A DNA stretch of 64,000 nt from Phocoena phocoena (Eukaryota > Chordata > Mammalia > Artiodactyla > Phocoenidae), in NCBI RefSeq assembly GCF_963924675.1, contig NC_089235.1, positions 60,880,220 through 60,944,219 of the forward strand, read 5' to 3'. Below the pieces are notes generated by a model. The model worked only from the letters and a program-made list of their open reading frames with translations, searched no databases and was not told where the DNA came from. Positions 11,751 to 23,824 of the stretch are shown here, in pieces (the first letter of the stretch is position 1; every line of letters begins with the position of its first letter). The translations under genes and the position numbers were made by a program.

Positions 11751-12350
11751 AATGAATCTACTATCCTACTATTACCCTAGTTCAGCCACTCACCCTGATA
11801 GCCACACTCTGGACTTTATCACTGTGAATTATTCATGTTCTTCAGGTTCAAGCTTCATCACCAACCTCCTCTCTGCCCAGTTGTTCTCTAACTCTGGCTG
11901 TTCTGTCCTTCAACCTTATGCACACTCAAGTGTCTTCTACTTCCCCTTTCCCCACATCTATAAATGCCCATGTGAGTTCACTTTCTTACTCCAATCCTAT
12001 ACTCAACTGCATACAGACTCCCTTGACAATATCCTCAAATTCAGCATCCCTTGTACTTACGCTTCAAAAGACCAGCTAAACGCCAATCAAAGATCATACC
12101 AACCATCTGCCTTATCAACCTACACATTACTGGAGAGAAGTTGCACCAATGTGGACCACAGCCACTACAATCCGAGTCATAGTCTCCATCTTCACTTGGA
12201 CCCTCAGACCTGCTCAACAGTTCTGTGATTCTGCACCACTGCTATTCCAAATTCTCCAGTATCCTAACGTTCCCTATCCAACCACTACCTACCATCACTG
12301 TTAGAAGTGTTCTGCTTTGCAGAGAAACCTGGGGGTTGATAGAAGAGAAC
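11751..12350 (+). mobile_element. Possible L2-like LINE coding remnant
   Basis: A pyrimidine-rich plus-strand segment holds a 158-codon open frame (11752-12228) including the motif SHTLDFITVN, which recalls the endonuclease-domain motif of L2/CR1-type LINEs. It has no plausible splice sites and is followed by stops. Base composition resembles the L2 coding strand elsewhere in this window. It could also be an unrelated chance frame. Confidence 0.33.
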
Positions 12351-12689
12351 TCCTTCAACTTTCTACTCTAACACCAACCAACAGACAGAGCAGTCAAATA
12401 TTCACCTTCCACCTTTCTAAAAAGGATTCGGAAGAACCATCGTTGTCTGCTGTCTTGTTTTTTCCAACTTAATAGGCTGTTTTGTAGCAACTCTATTCCA
12501 TAAAACAGTATTATTGAATTTTCTAGGCTAACTGCTTTTAGTTTTGAAAGTTCCATTATTTGCTTATTTAAAAGCAAGTCCACTTATTTAATCATCAAGA
12601 ATTCTTTTATTTCAAGCAAAGATCAAATGGCCATAGTGGCTAAAGGAACACAGGTAAAGCCTGTAAGAAGTTTAAAAATTTAATCCCAG

Positions 12690-12850
12690 CATGGTTACCG
12701 ATGCTCTAGGTGGACTTGAGCAAGAAATTTCAACTCAATATGCCTTAGTTCTTTCATTGAAAAGAACAAAAAAGATATTAATATTACAAACTCAACTCAG
12801 CTAATTGTTGAAGGGAATTAAATGATTTATGAGGCTGCTATGAAATGTAA
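12690..12850 (+). mobile_element. MIR SINE relic
   Basis: Sense MIR pattern: ggtggacttgagcaagaaat, a diverged tcagtttcctca-like region, then gggaattaaatgatttatga. Confidence 0.6.
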
Positions 12851-13689
12851 AACCCAAGACATCAAGAAGAAATTACAAAGGGGAAGGGTGTAGAAAGGAG
12901 GAAAAGTTGTTAATCTCCACTGATACAGAAAGTTAATTTTTTAAGTCAGCCTCCAGTGGGAATGCACTTTATAGGAAAATAAGTTTCAATCTTCCACAAT
13001 GTCTTGACTCCATCATTGAGGAGATGAGTTGTTGAGAACAACTGAGATTTCTGCAATTTAGTTTTTGTTGCTGATACAGCAATGTCCTTTTCATTCAACA
13101 AATACTGAGTCCTTACTTTGTGACAGACTCTTTCTCTTGTTAATGCAACAAATATTTATTTAATGTCCTCTATGTCAATTGCTTTCATTATGGTGTGTTT
13201 GTACCCTAGGGTGTGGTAAGGAAAAGACTCCATATTCATAATTTTTTTTTACCTAAAAAATAAGACTCCATTATTTGGAAGCTTATGGTGTATTTAAAGT
13301 ATCCCCAAGAGAAAAGTGAGAATTCCATAGGCTCGGGGGATAGCAGTGTTGCCCACATCCCTGGATCCTGACCAGTGTACTAGGACATACCCTACATACA
13401 TGTGCCAGGTAAATGGCTTTGTAGCTTATAACATTTAGTTTTAATTAAATTGACTTAACACAAAATAGACAAGAAAGTTAAATGGCTCTTGAAATCCAAG
13501 AAAATGGTGAAACTGGTACTTTTTATTCCAATGAAAATTTTATTGGTAAAAGTAACAGTAATGTACTATTCTGATAAGAATAGATGGGGGTTTCAGCTGT
13601 ACCTGATTTAGATAAGAAGCTGGACCTTGTGCCTAAACTTGATACCATGATGGGATGGGTCTTTGGATGGGTGGGTCTTACGAGGGGTT
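12851..13689. other. Unassigned intronic DNA, weak L2-like end
   Basis: Only a short stretch near 13085-13175 (cattcaacaaatactgagtc) resembles an antisense L2 3' end. The rest is unrecognised. Confidence 0.4.
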
Positions 13690-14235
13690 GAGTATAATTC
13701 ACACACAGGGAAAACGTAAGTAATTTGTTGTTTGTGGAATGACCATTGTGGTTTCAAAACACATCTGCAAATTCTTTTATACTCCTCCCATAAAGTCTGT
13801 GTCCCCATTTCTGGAATCTGGGAGGGCTTGTGTCTGCTCTGACCTTTGAGCACAGCAGAGCTTACTGCATGGTCAGAAAAGGCCATGTGGTTTCTGCCTC
13901 GTTCTTTTGGGAGGCTGGCCCTGGGAAAAGCCTGTGCCACGTAAGGATTCTGAGTCTCCCTAAGACCTCATTAAGCTGGAATGAAGTACGGTCAAAAGTC
14001 CAGCTGAGCCCAGACTTCTAGCCAAGATATCAGACATATGAGTGAAGCTGCCTTGGATCATCCAGAACATTCTATCTACCAGGTGAGTACCACTAAGGTC
14101 ATGAGGATCAGAAGACTAGGTTAGCCAAGCCCTTCCTGAATTCTTAACCCACAGAACCTGTGAGGTATAATAAGTGGTGTTTTAAGTGACTAAGTTTTGG
14201 AATATTTCGTTAAGCAAAAACAGATAACTGGCACA
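13690..14235 (+). mobile_element. MLT1-like MaLR LTR, first of two
   Basis: Diagnostic 3' half: gccaagcccttcctgaattc, ttaacccacagaacctgtga, gtgtttta-gtgactaagttttgg, ending cagataactggcac. The 5' half carries ggaggctggccctggg and a degraded middle. An old solitary LTR with no internal retroviral-type sequence. Confidence 0.7.
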
Positions 14236-14239
14236 GTTC

Positions 14240-14693
14240 ACTGTGTGTATCTAGGACACGCTCCATGGTGGGGTGGTCCTGTGAACCCCGCTATGTGACT
14301 TGCTTTGGTCAATGGAATGTTAGCAAATGTGACTCAAGCAGAAGATTGGATAGCACTTGTAAGATTGGGGTTCTCTTCTCTTGTACCTCCACCACTGCCA
14401 TGAGAAGATAGCTGGGCCAGCCTGCTGGCAGGTGAGAGACATGGCAGCAGGGCAGAGGTCCCATTCATCCCTGTCATCCCAGTCAAGTCTGTTCCACACA
14501 AACGAACAGCCACCTGGCTCACAGACAAGTGGATGAACCCAGCTAAAACCAGAAGGACTGCTCATCAAATCTAGCCTAAATCACTAGGCTGTGAACTTGT
14601 GAGCTAAATAAATATTTGTTTTAAGCCACTCTTTTGGAGGGTATGCATGTGCTATGTAATACCTTTAGTAACAACAGATAATCAGTACAAGAA
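14240..14693 (+). mobile_element. MLT1-like MaLR LTR, second of two
   Basis: Another LTR in the same orientation: ggggttctcttctcttgtac, a diverged centre, then gagctaaataaatatttgtt (poly-A signal region), ttaagccactcttttgg and an end gataatcagtacaa. It begins a few bases after the first LTR ends. The two are clearly diverged, so they are probably independent insertions or different subfamilies. Confidence 0.6.
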
Positions 14694-17600
14694 TTTTTAT
14701 TTCAAGCACTTTCCTAATAAAAACCACAGTTTCTAATCACATAGTTTTGTGTACTGTCTCTAAAACACTTGGGATATTCAAACCACTATTCTTTCTGGTG
14801 ATGCCCTTTCATCCTCTTTCTGCCTTTCCTAATCCTACATATTCTTAACAGTCTAGCTTAAATTCTGTGACCCCAGAATCAATTTAGACCACTCCATCCC
14901 ACGATAGCTTCACCTCCGGATTCCTGGAGAATTCACCTTTTGAACCATCTTCCTGACAATTAACTGTATGTATATTGCTTTGCGATGCTACTTAACTCAC
15001 AGGTGGGGAGAATGAAACACAAAAGTACTTTAGGAGCTCAGAAGGGTGGAAGGGTGGCATCTTATGCCATACTGCTTCTCACCCTTCTTCCCAGCCCTTA
15101 CAGCACATAATCTAATATCACGCATGTAACAGGTGTTAAATGAATATAGAAAGAAAGCAGAGAATGTGCCATAGCTTTTGAAAGGGTCTCAGACAGGTAG
15201 AGACAACATAATACACATTTTATAACATTGCTTACAGTCATTTTTTTATTACTTCAAATTTGAAAGAATAATAGAATTTTTTATGGAAGATAATTGAGCA
15301 ATTTGGTACAGGGTCGGGGGGGTGGGAGGGAAATCTTCTGAAATCTTGAATGTTTTCAGTGATTCAGAGGCTTTATGGGTAAAAAGGTATTAAACAATTG
15401 CCGTCAGGCTTGACTATGTGCCAAATGACTGATCATAATGGCGTAGCTGTATTTCCCAACTTGGAGGTTTTGCAAGTCATTAATAAACTGTGCAACATTT
15501 ACCAGGTGTTTGGTTAAAGCATGGTTACATAAAGGGTTTGCAAATATTTATATTACACAGACATCCTCCCACTGTATTCAGAGTTAAAACAGAAGAACCA
15601 TTTCCCTCTAAATGGTTGTATTTCTCATAAAAGGGCATTATATTTCCAAGAATCATAAAGAGAAGTGCTACTCTGCATCTTTTCTTTGTCTCAACTTTCT
15701 CCCCGGGGAAATTACCTTGGAAGAAAAGGGGGAGGCTGAATTAGAGCAAATAATCACCCGTCAAATATCACTGTTTAGTGACAATGTATCATATCTGAAT
15801 TTTTTTCTTTAAAAAAAGGGAGCAATAGGAAATAACCTTTCAGCATCCGTTTGGAAGAAAATAAAGTCTTCTACATACCCCATCTATTTCAATTTCAACT
15901 CCAAGTAGAGGTTAATCAAAGTTATTAATTTATCCTTCCTCTTATTTTTCGAAAAGGAGTCTGAGTAGGACTTACCCAGTCCTTATATCCAGACATTAAA
16001 AATGAGGATAAAATATGTAATCCACACTGAAATAGATTTGTGTTGAAGGGACATGGTTTGGAGGTGGGGTGAGCAATACCTCCTGAGATCTATTAAAGGA
16101 TGAGAGTAATCCCTTTCATATTAGCCATAAAAAAATGGCACGCTTACATGGCAGTATGAAATGGTAGGTTTGAATAACCCTACAGAGAATTTTCTAATTA
16201 AAAGTACATGTCTAAGGCCCAGTTGTCATTGCTTTCTTGACCCTGTGCAGGACACTGCCCAAACCGACCACATCTGTAATGTATATGTGTCCTACATATA
16301 GTAGGACACCTAGCAGTGAAGCTGATTAATTCACAACTAAAACAATTAATTTACAATTTGATAGAATTTTTAAAAAGATTATCATTGGCTGTCAGCGGCT
16401 GTCTGTCACTTCCCTCATGTCAATTAGAACAGTAAAACTTGCATATGGAGACTTCTACCAGGACTAAATGGATGGATAAGGAGGTACCCACCAAAAGCCC
16501 AAGTGGAACCTCAGAGGTGAGTTTATTACTACAGTTAGCTTGTGTGAAAGCTCCCCCTTGAGGAGCTCAAAACAACTGCACAATTCAACTGAAAAATTAC
16601 ATGGCCAACTGCAAAGTTCAACTGAAAAATTCCATCACCAGCTCTTGTCCTTCAGAAGAAAAGACTAAGCACTCTTTTAGGACAAAAGAAAAAAATCCTT
16701 TACAAACATTTCTGAAAAAGACTGTTTTACAAAAGGTTTTATTTTTTTTTTGGCCTCCATCTAAGATATTTTATTATTTAACTGGTATCTTTCATGTGAA
16801 ATAAGATGTATATAAAAAAACTGTACCTCCACGTGTGCCCTGTCACCAGCCAAGACCCATCTCCTTCAACAAACCTGAGGAAAAACCACTATAAAAATGA
16901 AGATAACCCTGTTCTAAGCTAGTACTTTTTTGTGTGTAGATAGTTACAATTAGTTGCTTTGTGTCCTGAGAATGACGTGAGGGAGAAAATACACTTCTTG
17001 ATAAAAGGTTGCAAGTAACTGGAAAACATTTTTTGTGCCTGAATGAGAATTTGGAGAGTGTGCTTTTTGTTCAATATGTGCATACCATAAATCTGACTCT
17101 TGTGAGGTTCTGAAAGAATTAGAAGGAATGAGGAGATTTTGTTGTAGCCTAGCATCTTCAGTACCCATTCTCCTCTAGGACTGACAGCCTCCTTTCCCAA
17201 GTATGCGTTAAGAATGCGCTAACCAATCTGCCCACGTAAGTCAAATAAGCAAACCTCTAGGGCACAATGCACACTCAGAAGTGGCAACTCACAAGTCAGG
17301 ATCTGCCCGTTTTGTGCTAGAACTGGAGAGGGTTTCATCAGACTAACAGTGCCTGAGGCCTCAGATGACTCAAAGGGATCTTCCATTAACACTATCTCAA
17401 TATTCTCATTTATCTAGTGTGGCTTTCCCCTCTTCCCTTTAAAGTTTTTGGAGACATGAAAAAATGCAGCACAATGAAGAAAAGACATCAATGCTCAGTG
17501 TTATGAAAGGAGAATAGGGTTTTCTTTCTATTAGATCAGGGAAGTACCAATCATAGTTTAATAGTTCCTCTTGAAGGGCAGTCAGGGAGGCAGTTTGCAA

Positions 17601-18954
17601 AATGCACTGTCCGTCTAAGCCATAGTAGGATGGCATTAAATGTTGAATGTAGGGAAAGACAGAGAGAAAATGTTGTATGAAGTGATGAGCTTCATAATTA
17701 TATTATTATTAACAGCATCAACTATTCTTATTAACCATGATTGTAATAAGTTAATCAGATCTGGGAAAGAGTTCAGGCCAAGAGGCATTAATATTTTATT
17801 CAGGGTGCGTTACTCAAATTCTGGCAAAGGATAATCAATGATGCTACACTTTTACTTAGTCTATCTCTAACATGCCCTAGGGAGTCAGCTGGAATCAAGG
17901 AGATCTTTAAACTCCGGCAGAATCAAATAACAAAAACTTGGTTTCATCTAAAATAACACTTAGGCCGTTGAACTGAATGTTGCAGCTGCCAAAATTCCAG
18001 GTTGAAGAAACTGTCCTATGTGAAAAATCGAACCATCTCGTGGTTTACAGTTTCATTCATCTGGGCTTGATTAGCCACACAAGGGAATCATGGGATAATC
18101 CTTCAACCTCATTTAACCCCATGAACTTTTCCATGTTTGTTTTTCCCTTCAATATCTCCGTCGATCTCTTTTCTTTCATCCCTCAAACACAGTTAACTCC
18201 TACTTACTTGAAGAGTAATATATGTAAATCATTTGTGATTATATAGTACACAAATCTAACATTGACGATTCCATCAAGTTCATTTTGATTTTTCAGTCTT
18301 ACGGATTATCAAAGGTGTTTTCCTTTGCCCAATCTAAGAAACAACTGTAGATGAAAGTTTCTAAATATCATACTTCTGGGGACTTTTTTAAACAGAGTTA
18401 AATGGCATTAGGTTAATGAAGAGATGTGAACATACACGGTTGCACTAAAGAAGATCCAGTTTCCCAGGAGCGACAGAGAATTCCTTCTTTAAAGGAACCC
18501 AACCTCCTTCCCACACGGGCTTGCATCTCCATTCTGCTAGATCTGGCCATCTAGTAATTGCTCAGCAAATGTTTATTGAGTAAATTAATGAGCACTAATT
18601 TAAAGATAATTAAACAATTAGCAGGTAATGAATGAGTTGTAAATTAGCAATTTATAATAAATTACAAATAATTTAGTTAATCAGTAAATAATTAAACTTC
18701 AATAGAGATAATAAAATATTCAGTAAGTAAACAAACTGCTAGAATAAAAAAAGGAAGATTTCCCCTAAGGATTAAAGGTCCAAACTAGAGAATATATGCA
18801 ACAGAAATATTATTTTTTAACACTGTAAGATATAAATGGGCACTGAAAAAAAATTAGATAAATTAGTGAGCAGTGCAATTCACCATGCCATCTTGCATAA
18901 TAACCTGTTATTAACAAAGATTTAATATTCAACTGCTAAACGCCCGATTTAGAA
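14694..18954. other. Long stretch of mostly unassigned intronic DNA
   Basis: Over 4 kb with little recognisable sequence. Near 14790-15150 there is a faint sense L2-like texture, and near 18545-18595 a short L2-end-like motif (gctcagcaaatgtttattga). A T-run lies near 16740. The AT-rich block 18590-18740 is nearly all A and T. No coding feature is seen. Confidence 0.45.
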
Positions 18955-19105
18955 TCTTATGGTTGAAACACACTTGAGAGGTCTTCTATTCAAACTCCAT
19001 TGTTTTGCAGATGCGGAACTGGAGCCCCATTTCGATGTATGATCTACCCAAGTTTACTTGGCTAGCGCATAGCTGGCCTTCTTTCTAGTCAGCTTTTTCT
19101 TTTCT
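18955..19105 (-). mobile_element. MIR-family or related tRNA-SINE relic
   Basis: cttgagaggtcttctattca followed by gttttgcagatgcggaactg resembles the ggtcatctagtccaac / cagatgaggaaactga segment of MIR3-type elements. Strand and family are tentative. Confidence 0.4.
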
Positions 19106-19396
19106 TCTATCTTTTCTGCCTACCATTAACTCAATCCCTGTTTCTTCAGTGCCTACCATGTGTCATTTTGACGGGCTAGACCAGTTCTTGTGAATTAAGA
19201 GGTAGTGGGTCCCAAATAAATGAGGGTATAATTGTAACAGCTATCCTTTTAAGCTATGACGTTTCAAAGATAGGAGCTATAGTATCCATTACCTTCTGAA
19301 CCGGACCTGGTTTTACCCTTAGTGGTGCATACAACAATCATTTCTATTGATACTGCTTCCAAGGAGCAGAGTAGACCTGCTCATTTCCTAGCCTTT

Positions 19397-20128
19397 TTTT
19401 TTTTTTAACATCTTTATCGGGGTATAATTGCTTTACAATGCTGTGTTAGTTTCTGCTGTATGACAAAGTGAATCAGCCATACGTATACACATATCCCCAT
19501 ATCTCCTCCTTCTTGCGTTTCCCTCCCACCCTCCCTATCCCACCCCTCTAGGTGGTCACAAAGCACCGAGCTGATCTCCCTGGGCTATGCAGCTGCTTCC
19601 CACTAGCTGTCTATTTTACATTTGGTAGTGTATATAAGTCCATGCCACTCTCTCACTTCGTCCCAGCTTACCCTTTCCCCTCCCCATGTCCTCAAGTCCA
19701 TTCTCTAGTAGGTTTGCGTCTTTATTCCCGTCTTGCCCCTGGGTTCTTCATGACCATTTTTTTTTTTTTTTTAGATTCCATATATATGTGTTAGCATATG
19801 TATTTGTTTTTCTCTTTCTGACTTACTTCACTCTGTATGACAGACTCTAGGTCCATCCACATCACTACAAATAACTCAATTTCGTTTCTTTTTATGGCTG
19901 AGTAATATTCATTGTATATATGTGCCACATCTTCTTTATCCATTCATCTGTCGATGGACACTTAGGTTGCTTCCCTGTCCTGGCTATTGTAAATAGAGCT
20001 GCAACGAACATTGTGGTACATGACTCTTTTTGAATTATGGTTTTCTCAGGGTATATGCCCAGTAGTGGGATTGCTGGGTCATATGGTAGTTTAGTCTTTT
20101 AAGGAACCTCCATACTGTTCTCCATAGT
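19397..20128 (-). mobile_element. 5'-truncated L1 (ORF2 tail and 3' UTR)
   Basis: Starts with a T run and aacatctttatcggggtata, continues through the L1 3' UTR (ccctcccaccctccctatcc), then the ORF2 end in antisense (ggatgaatgg-equivalent ccattcatctgtcgatggac) up to aaggaacctccatactgttc. The direct repeat tagccttt at 19389-19396 and 20129-20136 is the likely target duplication. Confidence 0.92.
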
Positions 20129-20201
20129 TAGCCTTTCTTTTTTATTGTGCTAAGAAAATCTAACTTAAATGTGCACAGCCAGAAGTGATAAAGAGGGAAG
20201 G

Positions 20202-20358
20202 ACAGGGGGACCTTCCTGGCAGTCCAGTGGTTAAGATTCTGTGCTTCCAATGCGGGGAGGTGGGGGGGGTGTTGGAGGGTGGGTTCGATCCCTGGTCGGG
20301 GGACTAAGATCCCACATGCCTCACGGTGTGGCCAAAATTTTTAAAAAAATAAATAAAT
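20202..20358 (+). mobile_element. CHR-type SINE, short form with ggccaaaa end
   Basis: Head ccttcctggcagtccagtgg, then gattctgtgcttccaatgcg, B box gggttcgatccctgg, and the end cacggtgtggccaaaatttt plus an A/T-rich tail. A G-rich insertion (about 20257-20280) sits just before the B box. An 11-bp duplication aagagggaagg at 20191-20201 and 20359-20369 brackets the element. Confidence 0.88.
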
Positions 20359-20369
20359 AAGAGGGAAGG

Positions 20370-22387
20370 GCACAGACTACAAAAACTTCCAAAAGCAAGC
20401 CAGCCAATCTCTTCAATAAAAAGCAGGAAAAAATGACAAGTACAGTTTTCCAATCAGGAGACAACTTTTCCCACTGTAGCATCCAAAACATGATCAGTAA
20501 AACATATGTTTTTCCATAGTTTCAAGTCCATCTGTTCCTGACATTTTACAAATTATCTCAAAAGAGTTTCATTGTAATTTTCCTTTCTCTACTAGTTCTA
20601 GTTAAAGGTAACAATATCTTTTGGTGAATATATTGTAGCTTCGGTATTAAGTGATCTTGAACAGCCATGCTTGGGCTATAAAGATTATTCTAGAGTTCTC
20701 AATCTGCTAAAACAATCTTCTCCTTGGCTTCAAAAAATTTTCCCTATAGTTTTCATGTTCTGTAGCACAGAATAGCACAGAATGTTCTATAATAGACAAA
20801 TATGACTGTGCCTAGCATTTAATTAACAAGGGCAGAATGAGGGCAGTAAGGAAGGTGGAATTGCCTTGTACTGGAGCAAAAAATGGAGTCTTAGGTGTCA
20901 GAGGAGCTGAGTACTGCCATCTACTGGCTATGTGGTCTGGGTCATTTTTCTTTTCTGAGTTTTACATTCCTCATCTGAAAAGAGATTCACACTAATATTA
21001 TATCAACAGGGTTCCGAGGTTAGATAATATGTGTGAAATATCACTTTATAAATTTCAAGTGTGATATGAATATCAGTGGGAAGTTTCTTATGAGTAACAA
21101 AATCTGTAAGATTCTGGGGACATTCTCAGAATAGTTAACTGAACACATTCAAGTCACTGTTTAGAGAAACAAAGTGGTCTTCCTTTTATATTCTACAGGG
21201 GCACTTTTTGTCTGTACTCAGCTATAACCTCATCTTTCACTCTGTAGCCTTCTACGTTTGCTGGGAGAGAGACTAATCTTTGACCTGAACTTAGTAGGAG
21301 CATATTTTGCAAAACCAGAAGTAACTATATCTTGCCCCCCTTTTTCTGTGTGCTCATCTGATCATCACTGTGAATTTACTACCCAATGGCAGGTATGGAG
21401 TTAAGGTCCTTCCCGAATGACTACAGCTGTCCCAATGAGCCCCTTCTAGAAATGTCTCGGCATCCCTTGAAAGACTGAAGGGCACTGTGGCAACATGGCG
21501 ACCTTTTGAAACTCTCATGGTATATCCTTTCCCTGGAAGGAATTCTAAGGCCCTTCTGTCTTGTGTTACCTGCTGCGTACCAACCACTGGGGAAGGACAC
21601 TGAAAATTTAATGAATTTAAGAAAAGCTGTGCAAGCTTCCCTTCTGGAGCAGCCTTGGGGAAGACTATTTTTCTGGTGCCCATTTACCTCCGGGGCTGAT
21701 TTCACTACTGTGCTGGCCCCAAGTGGGGCAACAGTGAAGGAATCTGATCAACATCAGAGGTACCAACGCTAGAGACAGAAAACTGTGACTCTCACAACTG
21801 CACAACTGAGGGCTACTGACATGGAGAGTAAGGGCTTGGAAGTGCAGTGTTTTGCACGTGCCTGTGTGTGTGTTAGAGTACGAGGAAGAAGAATTCAGCA
21901 CAGAACTAAGAATATAGGACAGGCAGAGGATGGGGTGTTGAAAGAGAAGCATATGGGACCAGATAAACAATTTATCTGGAAAGTGGAAACATACACAACA
22001 TCCAGAGAATAACCATTAACAGACAAAGAAAATATCTTGCATTCAGCAACTGACATAGAAATGCATTTGCCATATATTTTTAAGTGGAAAAGAGAAGGCT
22101 ATTCCACTAAGGTAAAATGCCATTTCTTATAAAGGTGTGGGCAGAGACAACAAACTGAAAGGACGCACATCAAAATGTTTGTACCAGTGATTATTTCTGG
22201 ATGTTGGAGTTTAAAGGGAATTTTACATATTTTTCCTTTGTGTGTGTATTTTCTAATTTTTCTATATTGAATATACAAAAAGGAAACAAGTAATACATGT
22301 TTTTGAAAACTATGGCTTCTACATTTCTTTTATAACCATCACTGAGAAAACATATTTGGGCAGAGGCAGGAAGGAAGAGGTTGGAAT
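20370..22387. other. Mostly unassigned intronic DNA with one MIR
   Basis: A MIR lies at 20895-21065. A degraded repeat-like stretch around 22050-22280 (agtgattatttctggatgtt) looks dispersed, but I cannot name it. Overlapping short ORFs near 21350-22010 on both strands show no domain or splice context. Confidence 0.45.
20895..21065 (+). mobile_element. MIR SINE relic
   Basis: Contains gtggtctgggtcatttttct, a diverged ttcctcatctgaaaagagat core and gaggttagataatatgtgtg, in MIR order. Confidence 0.55.
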
Positions 22388-22806
22388 AGGGGTCTGCAGG
22401 CTATATAGCCTGTGGGTCAGATACGACCTGCTGCCTGTTTTTGTAAATAAAGTTTTATTGGAACACAGCCACCTCATTCATTTACATGCTACACAGGCAG
22501 TGTTCGGTACTTGTGAGAAGACCATATGGCCTGTAAAACCAAATGGCCCTGGGCTTCCCTGGTGGCGCAGTGGTTGAGAGTCCGCCTGCCGATGCAGGGG
22601 ACGCAGGTTCGTGCCCCGGTCCGGGAAGATCCCACATGCCGCGGAGCGGCTGGGCCCGTGAGCCATGGCCGCTGAGCCTGCGCGTCCGGAGCCTGTGCTC
22701 CGCAACGGGAGAGGCCACGACAGTGAGAGGCTAGCATACCCCCCAAAAAACCCAAAACCAAATGGCCCTATCTGGCCCTTTACAGAAAAAAGTTTGCCAA
22801 CCCCCT
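22388..22806 (+). mobile_element. hAT-type non-autonomous DNA transposon, split by a SINE
   Basis: Left part: aggggtctgcaggctatata, then tttttgtaaataaagtttta and ggaacacagcc. Right part: tatctggccctttacagaaa and gtttgccaaccccctg. The ends form an imperfect inverted repeat (aggggtctgc... / ...gccaacccc). The family is common in mammals; I do not assign a definite name. A CHR SINE with a 16-bp duplication interrupts it at 22551-22753, so the transposon is older. Confidence 0.8.
22551..22753 (+). mobile_element. CHR SINE, compact form
   Basis: Near-consensus copy: gcttccctggtggcgcagtg, B box caggttcgtgccccgg, atgccgcggagcggctgggc, gcctgtgctccgcaacggga, cagtgagagg, then an A-rich tail with C interruptions. 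Flanked by a perfect 16-bp target duplication (aaaaccaaatggccct at 22535-22550 and 22754-22769). The tRNA-like head retains Pol III box-like motifs but is not a tRNA gene. Confidence 0.97.
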
Positions 22807-22839
22807 GGGTCAGAAGAGTCCTTCCCTTGATATTGGATT

Positions 22840-22985
22840 ATCCACTGCACATTGTTAGCTGTGTGAGCTTGAGGGAGTCAGAATCTCCCTGTCCACTTTC
22901 CCCATACATAAAGAGAAGGATAACTCTGCTTAGAGTCATTAATGCAGAAGAAGCGTTTAACACTGTTCCTTGTATGTTAGGAAAC
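22840..22985 (+). mobile_element. MIR SINE relic
   Basis: gttagctgtgtgagcttgag, then ctttccccatacataaagag and ggataactctgcttagagtc follow MIR order with heavy divergence. Confidence 0.6.
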
Positions 22986-23824
22986 TGTCAAAAATATTAC
23001 TCTACCTATTATTAACCACTTCTTTTATAGAAGATACCTCGTCCCACCATTATCTAACGCTCCATATTAGCAACTTTAGCCACTCACTGTTCTCATTTCT
23101 TCTGTGTCAGTTATAATCTCTGAGATAGTACCAATGTCATTAAGGTAGTTTGGGGTTTGCTAATTTGCCATGAAGGGCTGGGATTCAATCTAGCCCTGTT
23201 GCATCCAAGTCCAGACATCTGAATGACTGAAATCATAATGCTATATTTGCATTACGCTTTGTACTTGTGAAACACAGGCAAACTAGCACAAAATGTAGCT
23301 ATGGTGTGACATTCTGTACTCCTGCCCTGCTACCCTAAACAGAAGCTTCTCAGATAAAGAATATTCTTTCCACCCTACAAAATAACACCTGTCTGATGAA
23401 TTTCAGTGGGTCCAGCAAGCTTCTACAACATGGTGACAATCACTCGTGGCACTGAGCGGAGATCCAGACACAGCCTGCCAAAACATCTTTGGGAAGACCC
23501 GTCTGAAGGAAACATGGGACTCTGGATCCTGCAAAATTTTGAGAGTCTGTCATTCAAATACATTTAAAGATGGCATTTGGGGGCTTGGTACAGATTCAAA
23601 ATTGGAATTTTTTAAAAAAGACGGGGCTTCTCCAAGAATGAGACAGGAAGAGAGACTTGATTATCAATGGAATGTAATTATAAGAAATTGAAGCTAGGAA
23701 AGGATAGGATGAGTTTCATGAAAAGGAGGCAAATCAGGAAACTGAAGGACTAATCGAAGTATTCTTATCAATGGAAGCGAAGAACGGCTTTAAATTCAGG
23801 GCTAAGTCTATCAAAGGAAGAACA
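22986..23824. other. Unassigned intronic DNA
   Basis: A short antisense MIR-like piece may lie at 23180-23240 (agggctgggattcaatctag). Nothing else is recognised; the 81-codon frame at 23446-23691 has no domain. Confidence 0.4.

Noticed and set aside
13608..14021. Opposing 110- and 63-codon frames
   Set aside because: Fall in an LTR relic and have no support.
19552..19794. Frames beginning MVTKHRADLPVLCHCFPLA, seen here, at 55180 and antisense at 217
   Set aside because: Antisense translation of the L1 3' UTR.
22551..22753. tRNA genes at the SINE heads
   Set aside because: The A- and B-box-like motifs belong to tRNA-derived SINEs; no cloverleaf or mature tRNA end follows.
22543..23015. Recurring frames such as VESPPADAGDTGSCPGPGRSH and its antisense relatives, seen here and at 33.7, 48, 49.5, 54.8, 59 and 59.8 kb
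   Set aside because: The repeated 'protein family' is the CHR SINE translated in its various frames.
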